This document shows, in pieces, positions 29,827 to 39,108 of a stretch of 64,000 nucleotides of DNA (position 1 is its first letter; each line of letters opens with the position of its first letter). Location: positions 124,001 to 188,000 of the forward strand of contig NZ_AP020337.1 in the NCBI RefSeq assembly GCF_009176725.1, in the 5' to 3' direction. The translations under genes were made by a program, and so were the position numbers. The notes under the pieces are model-generated. The model worked only from the letters and a program-made list of their open reading frames with translations, was not told the origin of the DNA and did not search any database. Source of the DNA: Pseudomonas sp. KUIN-1 (GTDB lineage: Bacteria; Pseudomonadota; Gammaproteobacteria; Pseudomonadales; Pseudomonadaceae).

Positions 29827-31410
29827 ATGCAAGACAACCTGATTGAAATTCGCGACCTGCGGGTCGCTTTCAACGGCCGCGAAGTGGTGCATGGCGTCAG
29901 CCTCGACATCCGCCGTGGCGAGTGCCTGGCGCTGGTGGGCGAATCCGGCTCGGGCAAGTCGGTCACGGCGCATTCGATTCTGCGTCTGTTGCCGGCGAAA
30001 ACCGTCAGCACCCAGGGCTCGATTCGTTACGACGGGCTGGATTTGGTGACTGCCAGCGACAAGCAGTTGCGCAGCCTGCGCGGCAACCGGGTGGCGATGA
30101 TTTTTCAGGAGCCCATGAGTTCGCTGAACCCGCTGCACACGGTCGAAAAACAGATCGTCGAAATCCTCGTGACCCACAAGGGCCTGAAGGGCAAGGCCGC
30201 GCTGAGCCGCACCCTGGAGCTGCTGGAACTGGTCGGTATTCGTGATCCGCTGTCACGTCTCAAGGCGTATCCGCATCAACTGTCGGGCGGGCAACGGCAG
30301 CGCATCATGATTGCCATGGCGTTGGCCAACGAGCCGGATCTGCTGATCGCCGACGAGCCGACCACCGCGCTGGATGTGACCGTGCAGGTGAAGATTCTGG
30401 AGTTGCTCAAGTCCCTGCAGCAGCGGCTGAACATGTCGCTGCTGCTGATCAGCCACGACCTCAATCTGGTGCGGCGCATCGCCCAGCGGGTCTGCGTGAT
30501 GCGTGAGGGCGAGATCGTCGAGCAGGCCGATTGCCAGACCCTGTTCGACAGCCCGCAACACCCGTACAGCCGTCTGCTGATCAATGCCGAGCCGGATGGT
30601 GAACCGGTGCCGTCCACGCACAGCAACACGCTGCTGTCGGTGCAGGACCTGAAGGTCTGGTTCCCGCTGGGCAAGGCCTGGTTCAAGCGTGAACCGCAGT
30701 ATGTGAAGGCGGTGGACGGGGTGAGTTTCGAGCTGCTCAAGGGCAAGACCCTGGGCATTGTCGGCGAGTCGGGTTCGGGCAAATCGACCCTGGGCCAGGC
30801 GATTTTGCGCCTGGTCGATTCAGAAGGCAGCATCCGCTTCGGCGCCAAGGAACTGAGCCTGCACAGTCAGCACCTGATGCGCCCGTTGCGCCGTCAGTTG
30901 CAGGTGGTGTTTCAGGACCCGTTCGGCAGCCTCAGCCCGCGCATGACCGTGGAGCAGATCATTGCCGAGGGCCTGGTGACGCACAACATCGGTACGCCGA
31001 AAGAGCGTGAACAGACGGTGATCCGCGTGTTGCAGGAAGTCGGCCTGGACCCGGCCACCCGGCATCGTTACCCGCACGAGTTTTCCGGCGGTCAGCGCCA
31101 GCGTGTTTCCATCGCACGGGCACTGGTCCTTGAACCGGACCTGATCCTGCTCGACGAGCCGACCTCGGCGCTCGACCGGACCGTGCAAAAGCAGATCGTC
31201 GCCCTGCTGCGCGACCTGCAAATCCGGCATGGCCTGACGTACCTGTTCATCAGCCATGACCTGGCGGTGGTTCACGCCCTGGCCCATGACCTGATCGTGA
31301 TCAAGGACGGCAAGGTGGTCGAGCAGGGTCCGTCCCGCGAGATCTTCGCCGCACCGCAGCAGGCCTACACTCAGGAACTGCTGCGTTCGTCGGGGCTGGT
31401 GTTCGCCTGA
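29827..31410 (+). CDS. yejF: Peptide ABC transporter ATPase, two-domain (YejF)
   Basis: This 527-residue protein carries two ABC domains in one chain. Walker A is [10 protein letters not shown] in the first and [11 protein letters not shown] in the second. The signature LSGGQRQR and FSGGQRQR, and Walker [13 protein letters not shown] and [12 protein letters not shown], are all intact in both halves, so both sites should hydrolyse ATP. It completes the yejABEF operon with one base between it and yejE. It is convergent with the chemoreceptor gene ten bases downstream. Confidence 0.93.
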   Translation: MQDNLIEIRDLRVAFNGREVVHGVSLDIRRGECLALVGESGSGKSVTAHSILRLLPAKTVSTQGSIRYDGLDLVTASDKQLRSLRGNRVAMIFQEPMSSLNPLHTVEKQIVEILVTHKGLKGKAALSRTLELLELVGIRDPLSRLKAYPHQLSGGQRQRIMIAMALANEPDLLIADEPTTALDVTVQVKILELLKSLQQRLNMSLLLISHDLNLVRRIAQRVCVMREGEIVEQADCQTLFDSPQHPYSRLLINAEPDGEPVPSTHSNTLLSVQDLKVWFPLGKAWFKREPQYVKAVDGVSFELLKGKTLGIVGESGSGKSTLGQAILRLVDSEGSIRFGAKELSLHSQHLMRPLRRQLQVVFQDPFGSLSPRMTVEQIIAEGLVTHNIGTPKEREQTVIRVLQEVGLDPATRHRYPHEFSGGQRQRVSIARALVLEPDLILLDEPTSALDRTVQKQIVALLRDLQIRHGLTYLFISHDLAVVHALAHDLIVIKDGKVVEQGPSREIFAAPQQAYTQELLRSSGLVFA

Positions 31411-31419
31411 ACGCGAAAA

Positions 31420-32916
31420 CTACGCGTGAAAGCTCTTGCCCAGCGCTTCCAGGCGAATGGCCAGTGGCGACAGGCTCTGGCTGCTGGTCGCCAGCACACC
31501 GATATTGGCGGCGGTGTGTTCGGCGATGGTCTGCACCGAGCGCAACTGATCGGCCATTTCCCGGCTGACGGCGGACTGCTGTTCGGTCGTCGTGGCAATC
31601 AGGCCGTTGAGCTGGGTGATATGGCCGATGCCTTCGCCGACGGCGCGCAGGGATTGCGAAGCGCGCTGGCTGTCCTCGACACAACGCCCGACACCCTGCA
31701 GGCTGTCGCTCATGGCCGTAGCGGCCTGACGACTGCCTTTTTGCAGGTCTTCGATGATGGTCTGGATTTCCTTGGTCGAGGCTGCTGTGCGCTGCGCCAG
31801 GTTGCGAACCTCATCGGCCACCACCGCAAAGCCTCGGCCCTGCTCACCGGCGCGGGCGGCTTCGATTGCAGCGTTGAGGGCCAGCAGGTTGGTCTGCTCG
31901 GCAATGCTGCCGATCACGTCCAGCACCTTGCCGATCTGTTCTGACTGGTTGGCCAGGGCCTGCACGGTTTCGTCGGTGGTCGTGATGCGCGCGGCAAGCT
32001 GGGTGATTTCGCTCTGCGCACGGTCGACACTGTCGCGCCCATGAGCGACCTGATCACTGGCGTCACCGGCCCGCTGCACGGCTTGCGCGACGTGGCTGTA
32101 GATATCGTTCATGGCATCGCCCATGCGCTGCATCGCGCCGGTCATGCGGGCGATTTCACTGAGCTGATGCTGTGCACCGGTTTCCAGCGTACCGCTGGCC
32201 TTGGCGAGGTCATGACCCAGCTCGCCAAGCCCGCGAGTGTCACGCACTACGCCATCGACCAGGCCGGTGATCTGCGCCAGGAACTGCTCGAACCGTTGCG
32301 CCAGCGAGACATGTTTGCCCGACTGCTGGCTGGACTGGTTATCGGTAGAGAACTGGTTGGTGGTGGCCAGCATGCGATCAAGCATGTCCTGATTCTCGAC
32401 CGCCTCGGCCTGATTCTGCACCGCCAGGTACACCAGAATCGCGCTTTCAACCACCACGTACACCGCATGCACAAGCACCATGCTCCAGCCGAAGCCGTGG
32501 TGCATGACGTACACCGGGAAGCCGGAATGCTGCAGGGCATGGAAACCGATGTGGTGGAGGGCGATGGTGACGGCAGCGACCAAAATCGGCAGCCAGTCGC
32601 GGTAGAAGGTCAGCACCGCGAGCAGGACAAAGATGCCGAAATGTATCTCGACCTGCCCGTGGGTCTGATTGATGTGCAGCGCGGTCATGACCATCAGGCC
32701 TACACCGAAACAGCAACGCATCAATCGGGTGCCGCCGATGGCCCGATACAGCCCGGTCAGCACCACCGCGGTGCCACCACCGACGACGACGGCCTGGGTG
32801 AAGGTGTCGAACCAGAACGCCAACCCGAGCGCGTAGATGAACAACAGCCAGATCAGACCCAGCATGATCCGGTCGGCCTTGCGGTAATGGTCAAGGAAAC
32901 GAGGGGCTACGGGCAT
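31420..32916 (-). CDS. Methyl-accepting chemotaxis protein with membrane-embedded sensor
   Basis: This is a 498-residue chemoreceptor. Five or six membrane helices fill residues 1-190 and there is no large periplasmic domain, so sensing occurs in the membrane or through a partner. A coiled-coil follows with the conserved hairpin tip [20 protein letters not shown] and [18 protein letters not shown], which binds CheA-CheW. No HAMP domain is obvious. I chose the ATG at 32916 because AAAGGA lies 8 bases before it; the ATG at 32940 would add eight residues. The convergent neighbour is yejF, but no functional link is shown. Confidence 0.9.
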   Translation of the reverse strand: MPVAPRFLDHYRKADRIMLGLIWLLFIYALGLAFWFDTFTQAVVVGGGTAVVLTGLYRAIGGTRLMRCCFGVGLMVMTALHINQTHGQVEIHFGIFVLLAVLTFYRDWLPILVAAVTIALHHIGFHALQHSGFPVYVMHHGFGWSMVLVHAVYVVVESAILVYLAVQNQAEAVENQDMLDRMLATTNQFSTDNQSSQQSGKHVSLAQRFEQFLAQITGLVDGVVRDTRGLGELGHDLAKASGTLETGAQHQLSEIARMTGAMQRMGDAMNDIYSHVAQAVQRAGDASDQVAHGRDSVDRAQSEITQLAARITTTDETVQALANQSEQIGKVLDVIGSIAEQTNLLALNAAIEAARAGEQGRGFAVVADEVRNLAQRTAASTKEIQTIIEDLQKGSRQAATAMSDSLQGVGRCVEDSQRASQSLRAVGEGIGHITQLNGLIATTTEQQSAVSREMADQLRSVQTIAEHTAANIGVLATSSQSLSPLAIRLEALGKSFHA

Positions 32917-33087
32917 CGAACACATCCTTTTGAAATCCATGGCGACAGGGGCCCCTGCCGGCTTTCAAATCTGCACGAGCAAAAGCCCGGCCAAAGTGCC
33001 GTCCGGATAGTAGCGCTATGCCAGAATTTCAGACATACCTATTCTTTGCCGGCACTCAGGGCTACGTGTGCGGTGCGGCGCAGATAT

Positions 33088-33126
33088 GTGACGCGGAGCG
33101 TCACGCAAGGCGTTCCCACGCTGGAG
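33088..33126. repeat. Dispersed repeat, left part, split by the IS element
   Basis: It contains GTGACGCGGAGCGTCAC and ends TTCCCACGCTGGAG exactly at the left end of the IS element. With the DNA right of the element (from GAGCGTGAGGAACGAT at 34579), it rebuilds the same sequence type as the intact copy near 18073. Confidence 0.8.
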
Positions 33127-33160
33127 TGGTGTGACCCCCGAAGGTTGGACAATTATCCAC

Positions 33161-34000
33161 CTACGCTGCCTTGGCGGCCTGCATTCTGTATTCCACAGGA
33201 CTCAGGCCGTTAAGCTTCAGTTTTATGCGTGAGTGATTGTAATACTCAATGTACTCTTCGATACCCGCTTGAAGCTCATCCAGATCGTTAAATTTGTTCA
33301 GGTAGAAAAATTCGGATTTCAGCGTGCTAAAAAAGCTCTCAATAGCCGCGTTGTCGTAGCAGTTACCCTTGCGCGACATGCTGGCTGCGATCGAATTCTC
33401 ATTGAGCAGTCGCTGGTAAATAGGCATCCGATATTGCCAGCCCTGGTCGGAATGCAAAATCGGCTTTTCATGCGGTCCAAGCCGCTTAAATGCTCCTTCA
33501 AGCATTTCGTCGACCATGGAGTACAGCGGGCGCCTGGCAATCGCATAGGAAATGATTTCGCCGCTGTACAGATCCATGATCGGCGACAGATAGAGTTTCT
33601 GGCCTCCTACTTTGAATTCGGTCACGTCGGTGGCCCATTTCTGGTTAAGGTATTGCGCTTTGAAATCACGCTTTAGCAGGTTAGGCGCGGCCTTGCCTGT
33701 TTCGCCTTTGTAGGAACGGTATTTCTTCACGCGTATCAGGCTCTTCAGGCCTAGCTGCCCCATTAGTTTCTGCACCGTCTTGTGGTTCACAAGATGGCCC
33801 GCCCTGCGCAAAGCTGCCGTGATGCGACGATAGCCATACCGGCCCTTGTGCTCGTAGAAAGTTGCCTGAATCAGGTCTTTCAGCCCGGCGTATTTGTCAT
33901 CTGCCAGCAGTACCTTTTGTTGATAGTAAAAAGTGCTGCGTGCCAGACCGGCAAACTTCAGCAGGCCGTCCAGAGGATGTAAAGGCCTCAGTTCCATCAC
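33161..34000 (-). CDS. IS3-family transposase OrfB (DDE integrase)
   Basis: This 279-residue protein has the HTH_21 region (YGYRRITAALRRAGHLVNHKTVQKLM) and the rve integrase core. The catalytic Asp are in WATDVTEF and LHSDQGWQYR, and the Glu is in NAAIESFFSTLKSE; all three are present. A GTG start at 34000 overlaps the OrfA stop, with an ATG three bases further. A run of A just before the OrfA stop (CAGAAAAAGCG) could allow frameshifting to an OrfAB fusion, the usual active form in IS3 elements. Confidence 0.93.
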   Translation of the reverse strand: MMELRPLHPLDGLLKFAGLARSTFYYQQKVLLADDKYAGLKDLIQATFYEHKGRYGYRRITAALRRAGHLVNHKTVQKLMGQLGLKSLIRVKKYRSYKGETGKAAPNLLKRDFKAQYLNQKWATDVTEFKVGGQKLYLSPIMDLYSGEIISYAIARRPLYSMVDEMLEGAFKRLGPHEKPILHSDQGWQYRMPIYQRLLNENSIAASMSRKGNCYDNAAIESFFSTLKSEFFYLNKFNDLDELQAGIEEYIEYYNHSRIKLKLNGLSPVEYRMQAAKAA

Positions 34001-34536
34001 GATTTGCGCTTTTTCTGCTGCGCTATTCGTTGCTTCTTCTGAACCAAGGCATCGAGCTTTTTTAGATAATCGACCTCCATCCGCAGTTGCTTCACCTCGG
34101 CAAGCAACTCGTCACGCGAGCGCGATTCATCGTTGATCGGAGCGGAGTTCACAGGGGGAAGGGGCGTCGTCATCTTTCTTGGGCGTCCAACTTTCTTAGG
34201 GGGCTTTGAGGATGCGTTAAGAGCACCTTCGTCAAAAAGGCGCTGCCATAGATTGATGATGCCGAACTGACGGATATCGAACAAGGCCGCTGTCTGGCGC
34301 AGTGATAATCGCTCATCATGCATGCGCTTCAAAACAGCTAGCTTGAATTCGTCACTGTAACGCTGTCGCCTTTTCTCTTTAAGAGCGGCTGGGCCGTGGA
34401 TCTGATAAGCCGCGACCCACTGACGAAGGCAGGAAAAGTCCACATCGTGGCGATGCGCAACATCCCTCAAACCTGCCTTGCCGGCACAATACTCTTTCAC
34501 GGCTGCGAGTTTTGCCTGCTCTGTATATTTACCCAT
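33997..34536 (-). CDS. IS3-family transposase OrfA
   Basis: This 179-residue DNA-binding protein has two helix-turn-helix units: one near the start (KLAAVKEYCAGKAGLRDVAH) and one in the middle (KLAVLKRMHDERLSLRQTAALFDI). A C-terminal leucine-zipper-like coiled coil (RDELLAEVKQLRMEVDYLKKLD) follows. GGAGG lies 4 bases before the ATG at 34536, which decides this start over 34560. It is followed by the overlapping orfB. Confidence 0.9.
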   Translation of the reverse strand: MGKYTEQAKLAAVKEYCAGKAGLRDVAHRHDVDFSCLRQWVAAYQIHGPAALKEKRRQRYSDEFKLAVLKRMHDERLSLRQTAALFDIRQFGIINLWQRLFDEGALNASSKPPKKVGRPRKMTTPLPPVNSAPINDESRSRDELLAEVKQLRMEVDYLKKLDALVQKKQRIAQQKKRKS

Positions 34537-34578
34537 GACGCCTCCAAAGGTTGCATCCAACCTTCGGGGGTCACACCA

Positions 34579-34703
34579 GAGCGTGAGGAACGATAGTCGT
34601 CAGGGAGATCGCGGAACGGGTAGCGCGCGAGGTGTCCGGGCAAACACCATCGTGCCCATGCTCCGCGTGGGCATGCCGTTCTGGACGCTCTGCGTCCTCT
34701 CCG
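34579..34703. repeat. Dispersed repeat, right part, with a second copy
   Basis: From 34579 the sequence GAGCGTGAGGAACGATAGTC is the other half of the repeat broken by the IS element. From about 34649 another degenerate copy follows, with GTGCCCATGCTCCGCGTGGGC and GACGCTCTGCGTCC, ending just before the Lrp gene stop. Confidence 0.75.
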
Positions 34704-34713
34704 GGCTAGAGCT

Positions 34714-35202
34714 TCAGTGGCGCAACAGTTTGCGCAGCGGGACGCCGTCTTTCATGACCGGGGATTTGATGACGATGTAGCTGAAGTACTTGGAGATGCC
34801 GATGTTCTTGTCCAGCAGCTCTTCGATCACTTCCTGATAATGCTGAATGCTGCGGGTCATGAAGCGCACCAGATAGTCGTAGCCGCCGCTGATCAGGTGG
34901 CATTCCAGCACTTCGTCGACGTGACGGATGTTGGCTTCGAATTTGGCGAAGTCTTCGCGCTTGTGGTCGCTGAGGGAGATTTCCGTGAACACGGTGACCG
35001 ATTCGGTGATCTTGGCCAGATTAAGGTGCGCCTTGTAGCTGGAAATGTAACCTGCCGACTCCAGGCGTTTGACGCGTTGCAGGCAAGGGCTCGCGGAAAG
35101 TCCGACGGCATCGGCCAGGCTGACGTTGGTCATGCGCCCGTCTTTCTGGAGTTCTACCAAAATATTGATATCAATCCGATCCAGTTTGACCAAGCCTTCC
35201 AT
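34714..35202 (-). CDS. Lrp/AsnC-family regulator next to gabT
   Basis: This 162-residue protein is an Lrp family member: helix-turn-helix in residues 5-65 (LDRIDINILVELQKDGR...LADAVGLSASPCLQRVKRLE) and a RAM domain (VLECHLISGGYDYLVRFMTRS). It is closer in style to Lrp/BkdR-like activators than the copy at 17.4 kb. It follows a HAD gene and gabT on the same strand and is a good candidate regulator of the amine/GABA catabolic genes in this region, responding to an amino acid. AGGTAGGT precedes the ATG. Confidence 0.9.
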   Translation of the reverse strand: MEGLVKLDRIDINILVELQKDGRMTNVSLADAVGLSASPCLQRVKRLESAGYISSYKAHLNLAKITESVTVFTEISLSDHKREDFAKFEANIRHVDEVLECHLISGGYDYLVRFMTRSIQHYQEVIEELLDKNIGISKYFSYIVIKSPVMKDGVPLRKLLRH

Positions 35203-35249
35203 TACCTACCTCATGTATTGCCATTCACGGTGCCTACCTTCTAGCAAAA

Positions 35250-35924
35250 TCAGCGCCGTAAAGACAACTGATGCTGAGCGACCAGATCAGCCATGCTGTT
35301 GATACAGATATCCGCCGTGCAGGGCTGGCTGTGCTGTTCCCGACCACGCCGGATCAGGCACAACCCACCGCTCGCCAGCGCCGAGGCCGGGGGGCGGGAG
35401 ACAAACAGGGTTTCGCGCGGCTCCAGATCCATATCGGCAAGCCAGCCCGTGTCGTCCAGCGGGTGGGTGGTCAGTGACAGCAGGCTGTCGGGCTCCAGCC
35501 CCAGTCGCTCGCACAGCAGACCGCGATCCTGCAGGTCGCGGTCGGCGTACACCAGCAATCGATAGAACTTGCGCAGGTAGAGCATCGCGCCTGGCGCATC
35601 TTCGAACAGCGTCCAGTTCGGCACGGAGCGGGCGAAGGTCATGCCCTCTTCCCAACTGGCCTTGATGCCCAGGCGTTCGGCCAGCTGGCGGTGCGCGAAG
35701 CACAGCAGGCCGCTGAAGCCCAGTTCGTCAAAGCGTGGGTACAAGGTGCGGACCACGTCATTGAATTCGGTCAGCACCTGGTCTTTCGCCGGCGTGTTCA
35801 GGCTGTTGTCCAGCAACGGCTGCAACGCCGACCAGACCCCCGAATCACGGTCCACCAGCACTTCATCACAATCGATCAGCAGTGCGCGGTAATCAATAAG
35901 CCCCATGGCAGGCAACGTCTCCAT
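35250..35924 (-). CDS. HAD-superfamily protein, haloacid-dehalogenase-like
   Basis: This is a 224-residue HAD protein with motif I LLIDCDEVLVDRDSG (residues 15-29), a helical cap and a later LLVYADRDLQDRG in place of motif II. The usual pattern is altered: DCDEVLV in place of DxDGTL/DxYGTL. It lies between gabT and the Lrp regulator. A second HAD gene heads the main catabolic run at 51475-52143, so two HAD proteins flank the same set of genes. The substrate is unknown. The start could instead be the ATG at 35906. Confidence 0.72.
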   Translation of the reverse strand: METLPAMGLIDYRALLIDCDEVLVDRDSGVWSALQPLLDNSLNTPAKDQVLTEFNDVVRTLYPRFDELGFSGLLCFAHRQLAERLGIKASWEEGMTFARSVPNWTLFEDAPGAMLYLRKFYRLLVYADRDLQDRGLLCERLGLEPDSLLSLTTHPLDDTGWLADMDLEPRETLFVSRPPASALASGGLCLIRRGREQHSQPCTADICINSMADLVAQHQLSLRR

Positions 35925-35987
35925 TCAACAATGATTCCCGGCGCGGGTGATCGCAGCGTCTCGCGACAGCTGCGATCACGCTTGCGC

Positions 35988-37292
35988 TCAGCTGGACTTC
36001 AATACTCGTGCCAACGCCGCGTCGAGAATGCCCAGCGCTTCATCGATCTGCTGCTCGGTAGTCACCAACGGAGCCAGGAAGCGCAGGACGTTGCGGTACA
36101 CGCCGCACTTGATCACCAGCAGGCCGCCAAGACGCGCCTGATCGATCACCTTCTGGTTGAGATCAGCGTCCGGACTGCGTGCCGCGTCATTCTTGACCAT
36201 CTCCATGGCGAGCATGAAACCGGTGCCGCGCACGTCGCCAATGCAGGCGTAACGCTCCTTGAGCTTGAGCAGACCGGCGCGCAGGTGTTCGCCCAGCTGT
36301 TCGCCACGTGCCAGCAGGTTTTCCTGCTCATAGGTGTCGATCACTGCCAGTGCCGCGGCGCAGGACAGCGCATTACCGCCGTAGGTGCCGCCCAGGCCGC
36401 CCGGAAGCGGTGCGTCCATGATCTCGGCACGCCCGACCACGCCCGACAGCGGCATGCCGCCCGCGAGGCTCTTGGCCACGGTCACCAGATCAGGCTGGAT
36501 GCCCGAATGCTCGAAACCGAACCATTTGCCGGTACGCCCGAAACCGGACTGGATTTCATCGGCAATCAGCACGATGCCGTGTTGTTCGGTCAGCGCACGC
36601 AGGGCCTTCATGAACTCGACTGGCGCAGTCAGGAAGCCGCCGTCGCCCTGCATCGGCTCGATCAGGATCGCCGCCACGCGCTCCGGGGCAACCTGGGTCG
36701 CCAGCAGTTCATGCAGCGCCGCCAGCGCGACTTCGCTGGTCACGCCGCGATACTCGTTCGGGTACGGGGTGTGGAACACCTCAGGCGCCATGGGGCCGAA
36801 ATTCTGTTTGTACGGCTGGCTCATGCCGGTCAGCGTGGTGCCAAGCAGCGTACGGCCATGAAAGCCGCCACGGAACGAGATGATTGCCGGGCGATTGGTG
36901 TGGGCGCGGGCGATTTTCACCGCGTTTTCGACCGCTTCGGCGCCGGAGGTGAAAAGCACCGCCTTGTGATCGATGCCGCTCTGCCCCGCAATGAGATGGC
37001 TCAGGCGTTTGGCCAGATCCAGATAGGGCTGGTAGGACGCCACCTGAAAGCAGGCGTGGGTGACTTTGGTCAGTTGCGCCTGAATCGCCGCGACCACGTT
37101 CGGGTGGTTATGGCCGATGTTCAACACGCCGATACCGCCGACGAAATCCAGATAGCGTTTGCCATCGACGTCCCACAGTTCAGAACCCTGCGCGCGGTCG
37201 ATGACCAGCGGGTGAGCCGTGACAATCCCGCGCGGCACGAATTGATCGCGCTGGCGGAGCAGATGAGGGGTTTCGTCGACTTTGCTGTTCAT
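35988..37292 (-). CDS. gabT: 4-aminobutyrate aminotransferase
   Basis: This 434-residue class III aminotransferase converts GABA and 2-oxoglutarate to succinate semialdehyde and glutamate. The start RRDQFVPRGIVTAHPLVIDRA-type sequence is typical of GabT. LFTSGAEAVENAVKIARAHT is the phosphate-binding region, IADEIQSGFGRTGKWF holds the Asp under the PLP ring, and VTVAKSLAGGMPLSGVVGR contains the Schiff-base Lys. Its product is the substrate of gabD at 39109-40566, which lies on the same strand beyond a plus-strand gene and a repeat. Confidence 0.93.
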   Translation of the reverse strand: MNSKVDETPHLLRQRDQFVPRGIVTAHPLVIDRAQGSELWDVDGKRYLDFVGGIGVLNIGHNHPNVVAAIQAQLTKVTHACFQVASYQPYLDLAKRLSHLIAGQSGIDHKAVLFTSGAEAVENAVKIARAHTNRPAIISFRGGFHGRTLLGTTLTGMSQPYKQNFGPMAPEVFHTPYPNEYRGVTSEVALAALHELLATQVAPERVAAILIEPMQGDGGFLTAPVEFMKALRALTEQHGIVLIADEIQSGFGRTGKWFGFEHSGIQPDLVTVAKSLAGGMPLSGVVGRAEIMDAPLPGGLGGTYGGNALSCAAALAVIDTYEQENLLARGEQLGEHLRAGLLKLKERYACIGDVRGTGFMLAMEMVKNDAARSPDADLNQKVIDQARLGGLLVIKCGVYRNVLRFLAPLVTTEQQIDEALGILDAALARVLKSS

Positions 37293-37576
37293 GGTTATAC
37301 CTGTCGTGGGCCAGGCAGCCGGCGGGGTGGCTGCGATGCTGTTCAGGTTAAGCGTTCAGCGAAATGATCTACGCCGAACTTGCCCCCTCAGATGTCCATA
37401 TCGACTGTTTTTCGCCTTGCAAACGGCAGATTCCTTCATGCCCGCACATCACCATGCAATCTGCCGGACAGCCGCGCTTTTCGGACATTGGAGCGGCCAG
37501 GAAGCAGGCGTTTCGACAGATCATGCTTTGCATTTGCGGCATGATGGGGCTCCCCTTTCATGCTCAGGAAACGCCC

Positions 37577-38506
37577 ATGCCCGCCCTGCTCTACAAAGCC
37601 GATCCCGCACGTGCCGAACGCTGGCGCGTCCTGTTTGCCGAGCACGCGCCGGACATCGAGTGGCGGGTATGGCCGGACATCGGCGACCCGGCCGACATCC
37701 ACTATCTGGGCGCCTGGCTGGCGCCCGATGATCTGCAGGAACTGCTGCCCAACCTCAAAGTGCTGTTCGCCCTGTCGGCGGGTGTGGACCAGTTGGACCT
37801 GAGCCGTATTCCGAAAACGCTGCCGGTGGTGCGTCTGCTGGACCCCGGCATCAGTCACGCGATGTGTGAGTACGCAACCTTTGCCGTGCTGAGCCTGCAC
37901 CGGGAAATGCTGCGTTATCGGCAGCAGCAAGTTGAAGGCGTCTGGAAAGCTCACCCGCTGATACCGGCGAACCAACGCCGAGTCGGCGTGATGGGGCTGG
38001 GGTTGCAGGCGCAGCATATTCTGTCGAGCCTCAAACCGTTCGGTTTCGAGCTGTCGGGCTGGGCGCGCAGCGAGCATCGAATCGACGCTGTGCAGTGCTA
38101 TGCCGGAGAAGAGCAACTGGACGCATTTCTGGGGCAGTGCGACATTTTGCTGTGTGTGCTGCCGCTGACCGGGCAGACCGAAGGCATCCTCAATCGTCGG
38201 CTTTTCGAACAATTGCCCAAGGGCGCCGCGCTGATCAATATGGGCCGTGGCGGGCATCTGCTGGAAGCGGAGCTGATTGGAGCGCTGGACAGCGGTCAAC
38301 TCAGTGCTGCAGTGCTGGATGTGCTGCAGCAGGAACCGGCAGCAGCCGACCATCCGTTCTGGACACACCCGAAGATCCTGCTGACCCCGCATGTGGCGGC
38401 CATGACCCAGCCGGAAAGCGCCTTTCCTGGCCTGCTCGATAACATCCGCCGTTTTGAGCGTGGTGAAGCGATGCAAGGACAGGTGGATCGCGGCCAGGGT
38501 TATTAA
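37577..38506 (+). CDS. D-2-hydroxyacid dehydrogenase (glyoxylate/hydroxypyruvate reductase A-like)
   Basis: This is a 309-residue enzyme of the GhrA subfamily. The NAD(P) motif is VGVMGLGLQAQHILSSL (about 138-154), followed by GWARS and NMGRGGHLLEAELIGAL with the catalytic Arg/Glu region. HPFWTHPKILLTPHVAAMT contains the catalytic His. It should reduce glyoxylate or hydroxypyruvate. I chose the ATG at 37577 because the reading frame upstream, up to 37364, encodes 71 residues unlike the family and the CAGGAA site lies just before. It is the only plus-strand gene between gabT and gabD. Confidence 0.88.
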   Translation: MPALLYKADPARAERWRVLFAEHAPDIEWRVWPDIGDPADIHYLGAWLAPDDLQELLPNLKVLFALSAGVDQLDLSRIPKTLPVVRLLDPGISHAMCEYATFAVLSLHREMLRYRQQQVEGVWKAHPLIPANQRRVGVMGLGLQAQHILSSLKPFGFELSGWARSEHRIDAVQCYAGEEQLDAFLGQCDILLCVLPLTGQTEGILNRRLFEQLPKGAALINMGRGGHLLEAELIGALDSGQLSAAVLDVLQQEPAAADHPFWTHPKILLTPHVAAMTQPESAFPGLLDNIRRFERGEAMQGQVDRGQGY

Positions 38507-38550
38507 CTGACGATCGCCCCCACGCTCGCACCCCGCGTCATACACAAGTC

Positions 38551-39086
38551 TGCTTTTGATTCTGGCCGGAGGCCGTAGGAGCGAACCGGGCGACGCTTCG
38601 CTTGTTCGCGAAAGCTGCCTCAACTGCCACGCCTGGCAATCGACCTCAACGGCATGGTTGCGCGCTTCGCGCTTTGATCCTCGAAAACGGGCGTTTTATG
38701 TCCGGAAGCCAGGTTGTGTGAACGCCAGTCTTCGCGAACAAGTTCGCTCCTACGCCCTTCGGGCAGAAGCCAAGGCGAATACGGTCTGCTTTTGATTCTG
38801 GCCTGAGGCCGTAGGAGCGAACCGGGCGACGCTTCGCTTGTTCGCGAAAGCTGCCTCAACTGCCACGCCTGCCAATCGACCTCAACGGCATGGTTGCGCG
38901 CTTCGTGCTTTGATCCTCGAAAACGGGCGTTTTATGTCCGGAAGCCAGGTTGTGTGAACGTCAGTCTTCGCGAACAAGTTCGCTCCTACGCCCTTCGGGC
39001 AGAAGCCAAGGCGAATACGGTCTGCTTTTGATTCTGGCCGCAGGCCGTAGGAGCGAACCGGGCGACGCTTCGCTTGTTCGCGAAGG
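38551..39086 (+). repeat. 236-bp tandem repeat with REP cores, about 2.3 copies
   Basis: Copies start at 38551, 38787 and 39023 with TGCTTTTGATTCTGGCC, a strict 236-base period; the third copy is cut short before gabD. Copies one and two differ by a few substitutions only. Each unit contains GTAGGAGCGAACCGGGCGAC near its left and the reverse complementary TTCGCGAACAAGTTCGCTCC near its right, so it is built from an inverted REP pair. No coding function is evident. Confidence 0.92.
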
Positions 39087-39108
39087 GGACTCGCTGTTTT
39101 CTCCGCCT

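Larger units (their letters stand above)
33127..34578 (-). mobile_element. Intact IS3-family insertion sequence, about 1452 bp
   Basis: Perfect 23-base inverted ends run at 33127-33149 and 34556-34578, beginning TGGTGTGACCCCCGAAGG. The flanks carry a 3-base direct repeat GAG (33124-33126 and 34579-34581), as expected for IS3-family insertion. It encodes OrfA with two helix-turn-helix domains and an OrfB integrase in the IS150-like arrangement. Both frames are intact. It sits inside a dispersed palindromic repeat. Confidence 0.92.

Noticed and set aside
28755..30011. 418-codon minus-strand frame over yejE and yejF
   Set aside because: It is a shadow of the Yej genes with biased Gln/Arg/His content and no ribosome-binding site.
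35691..37367. 558-codon plus-strand frame across gabT and the HAD gene
   Set aside because: It is antisense to well supported genes and has no recognisable domain.
38551..39086. CRISPR-like array
   Set aside because: The 236-base unit is repeated whole, without unique spacers between short repeats, and no cas genes are present.
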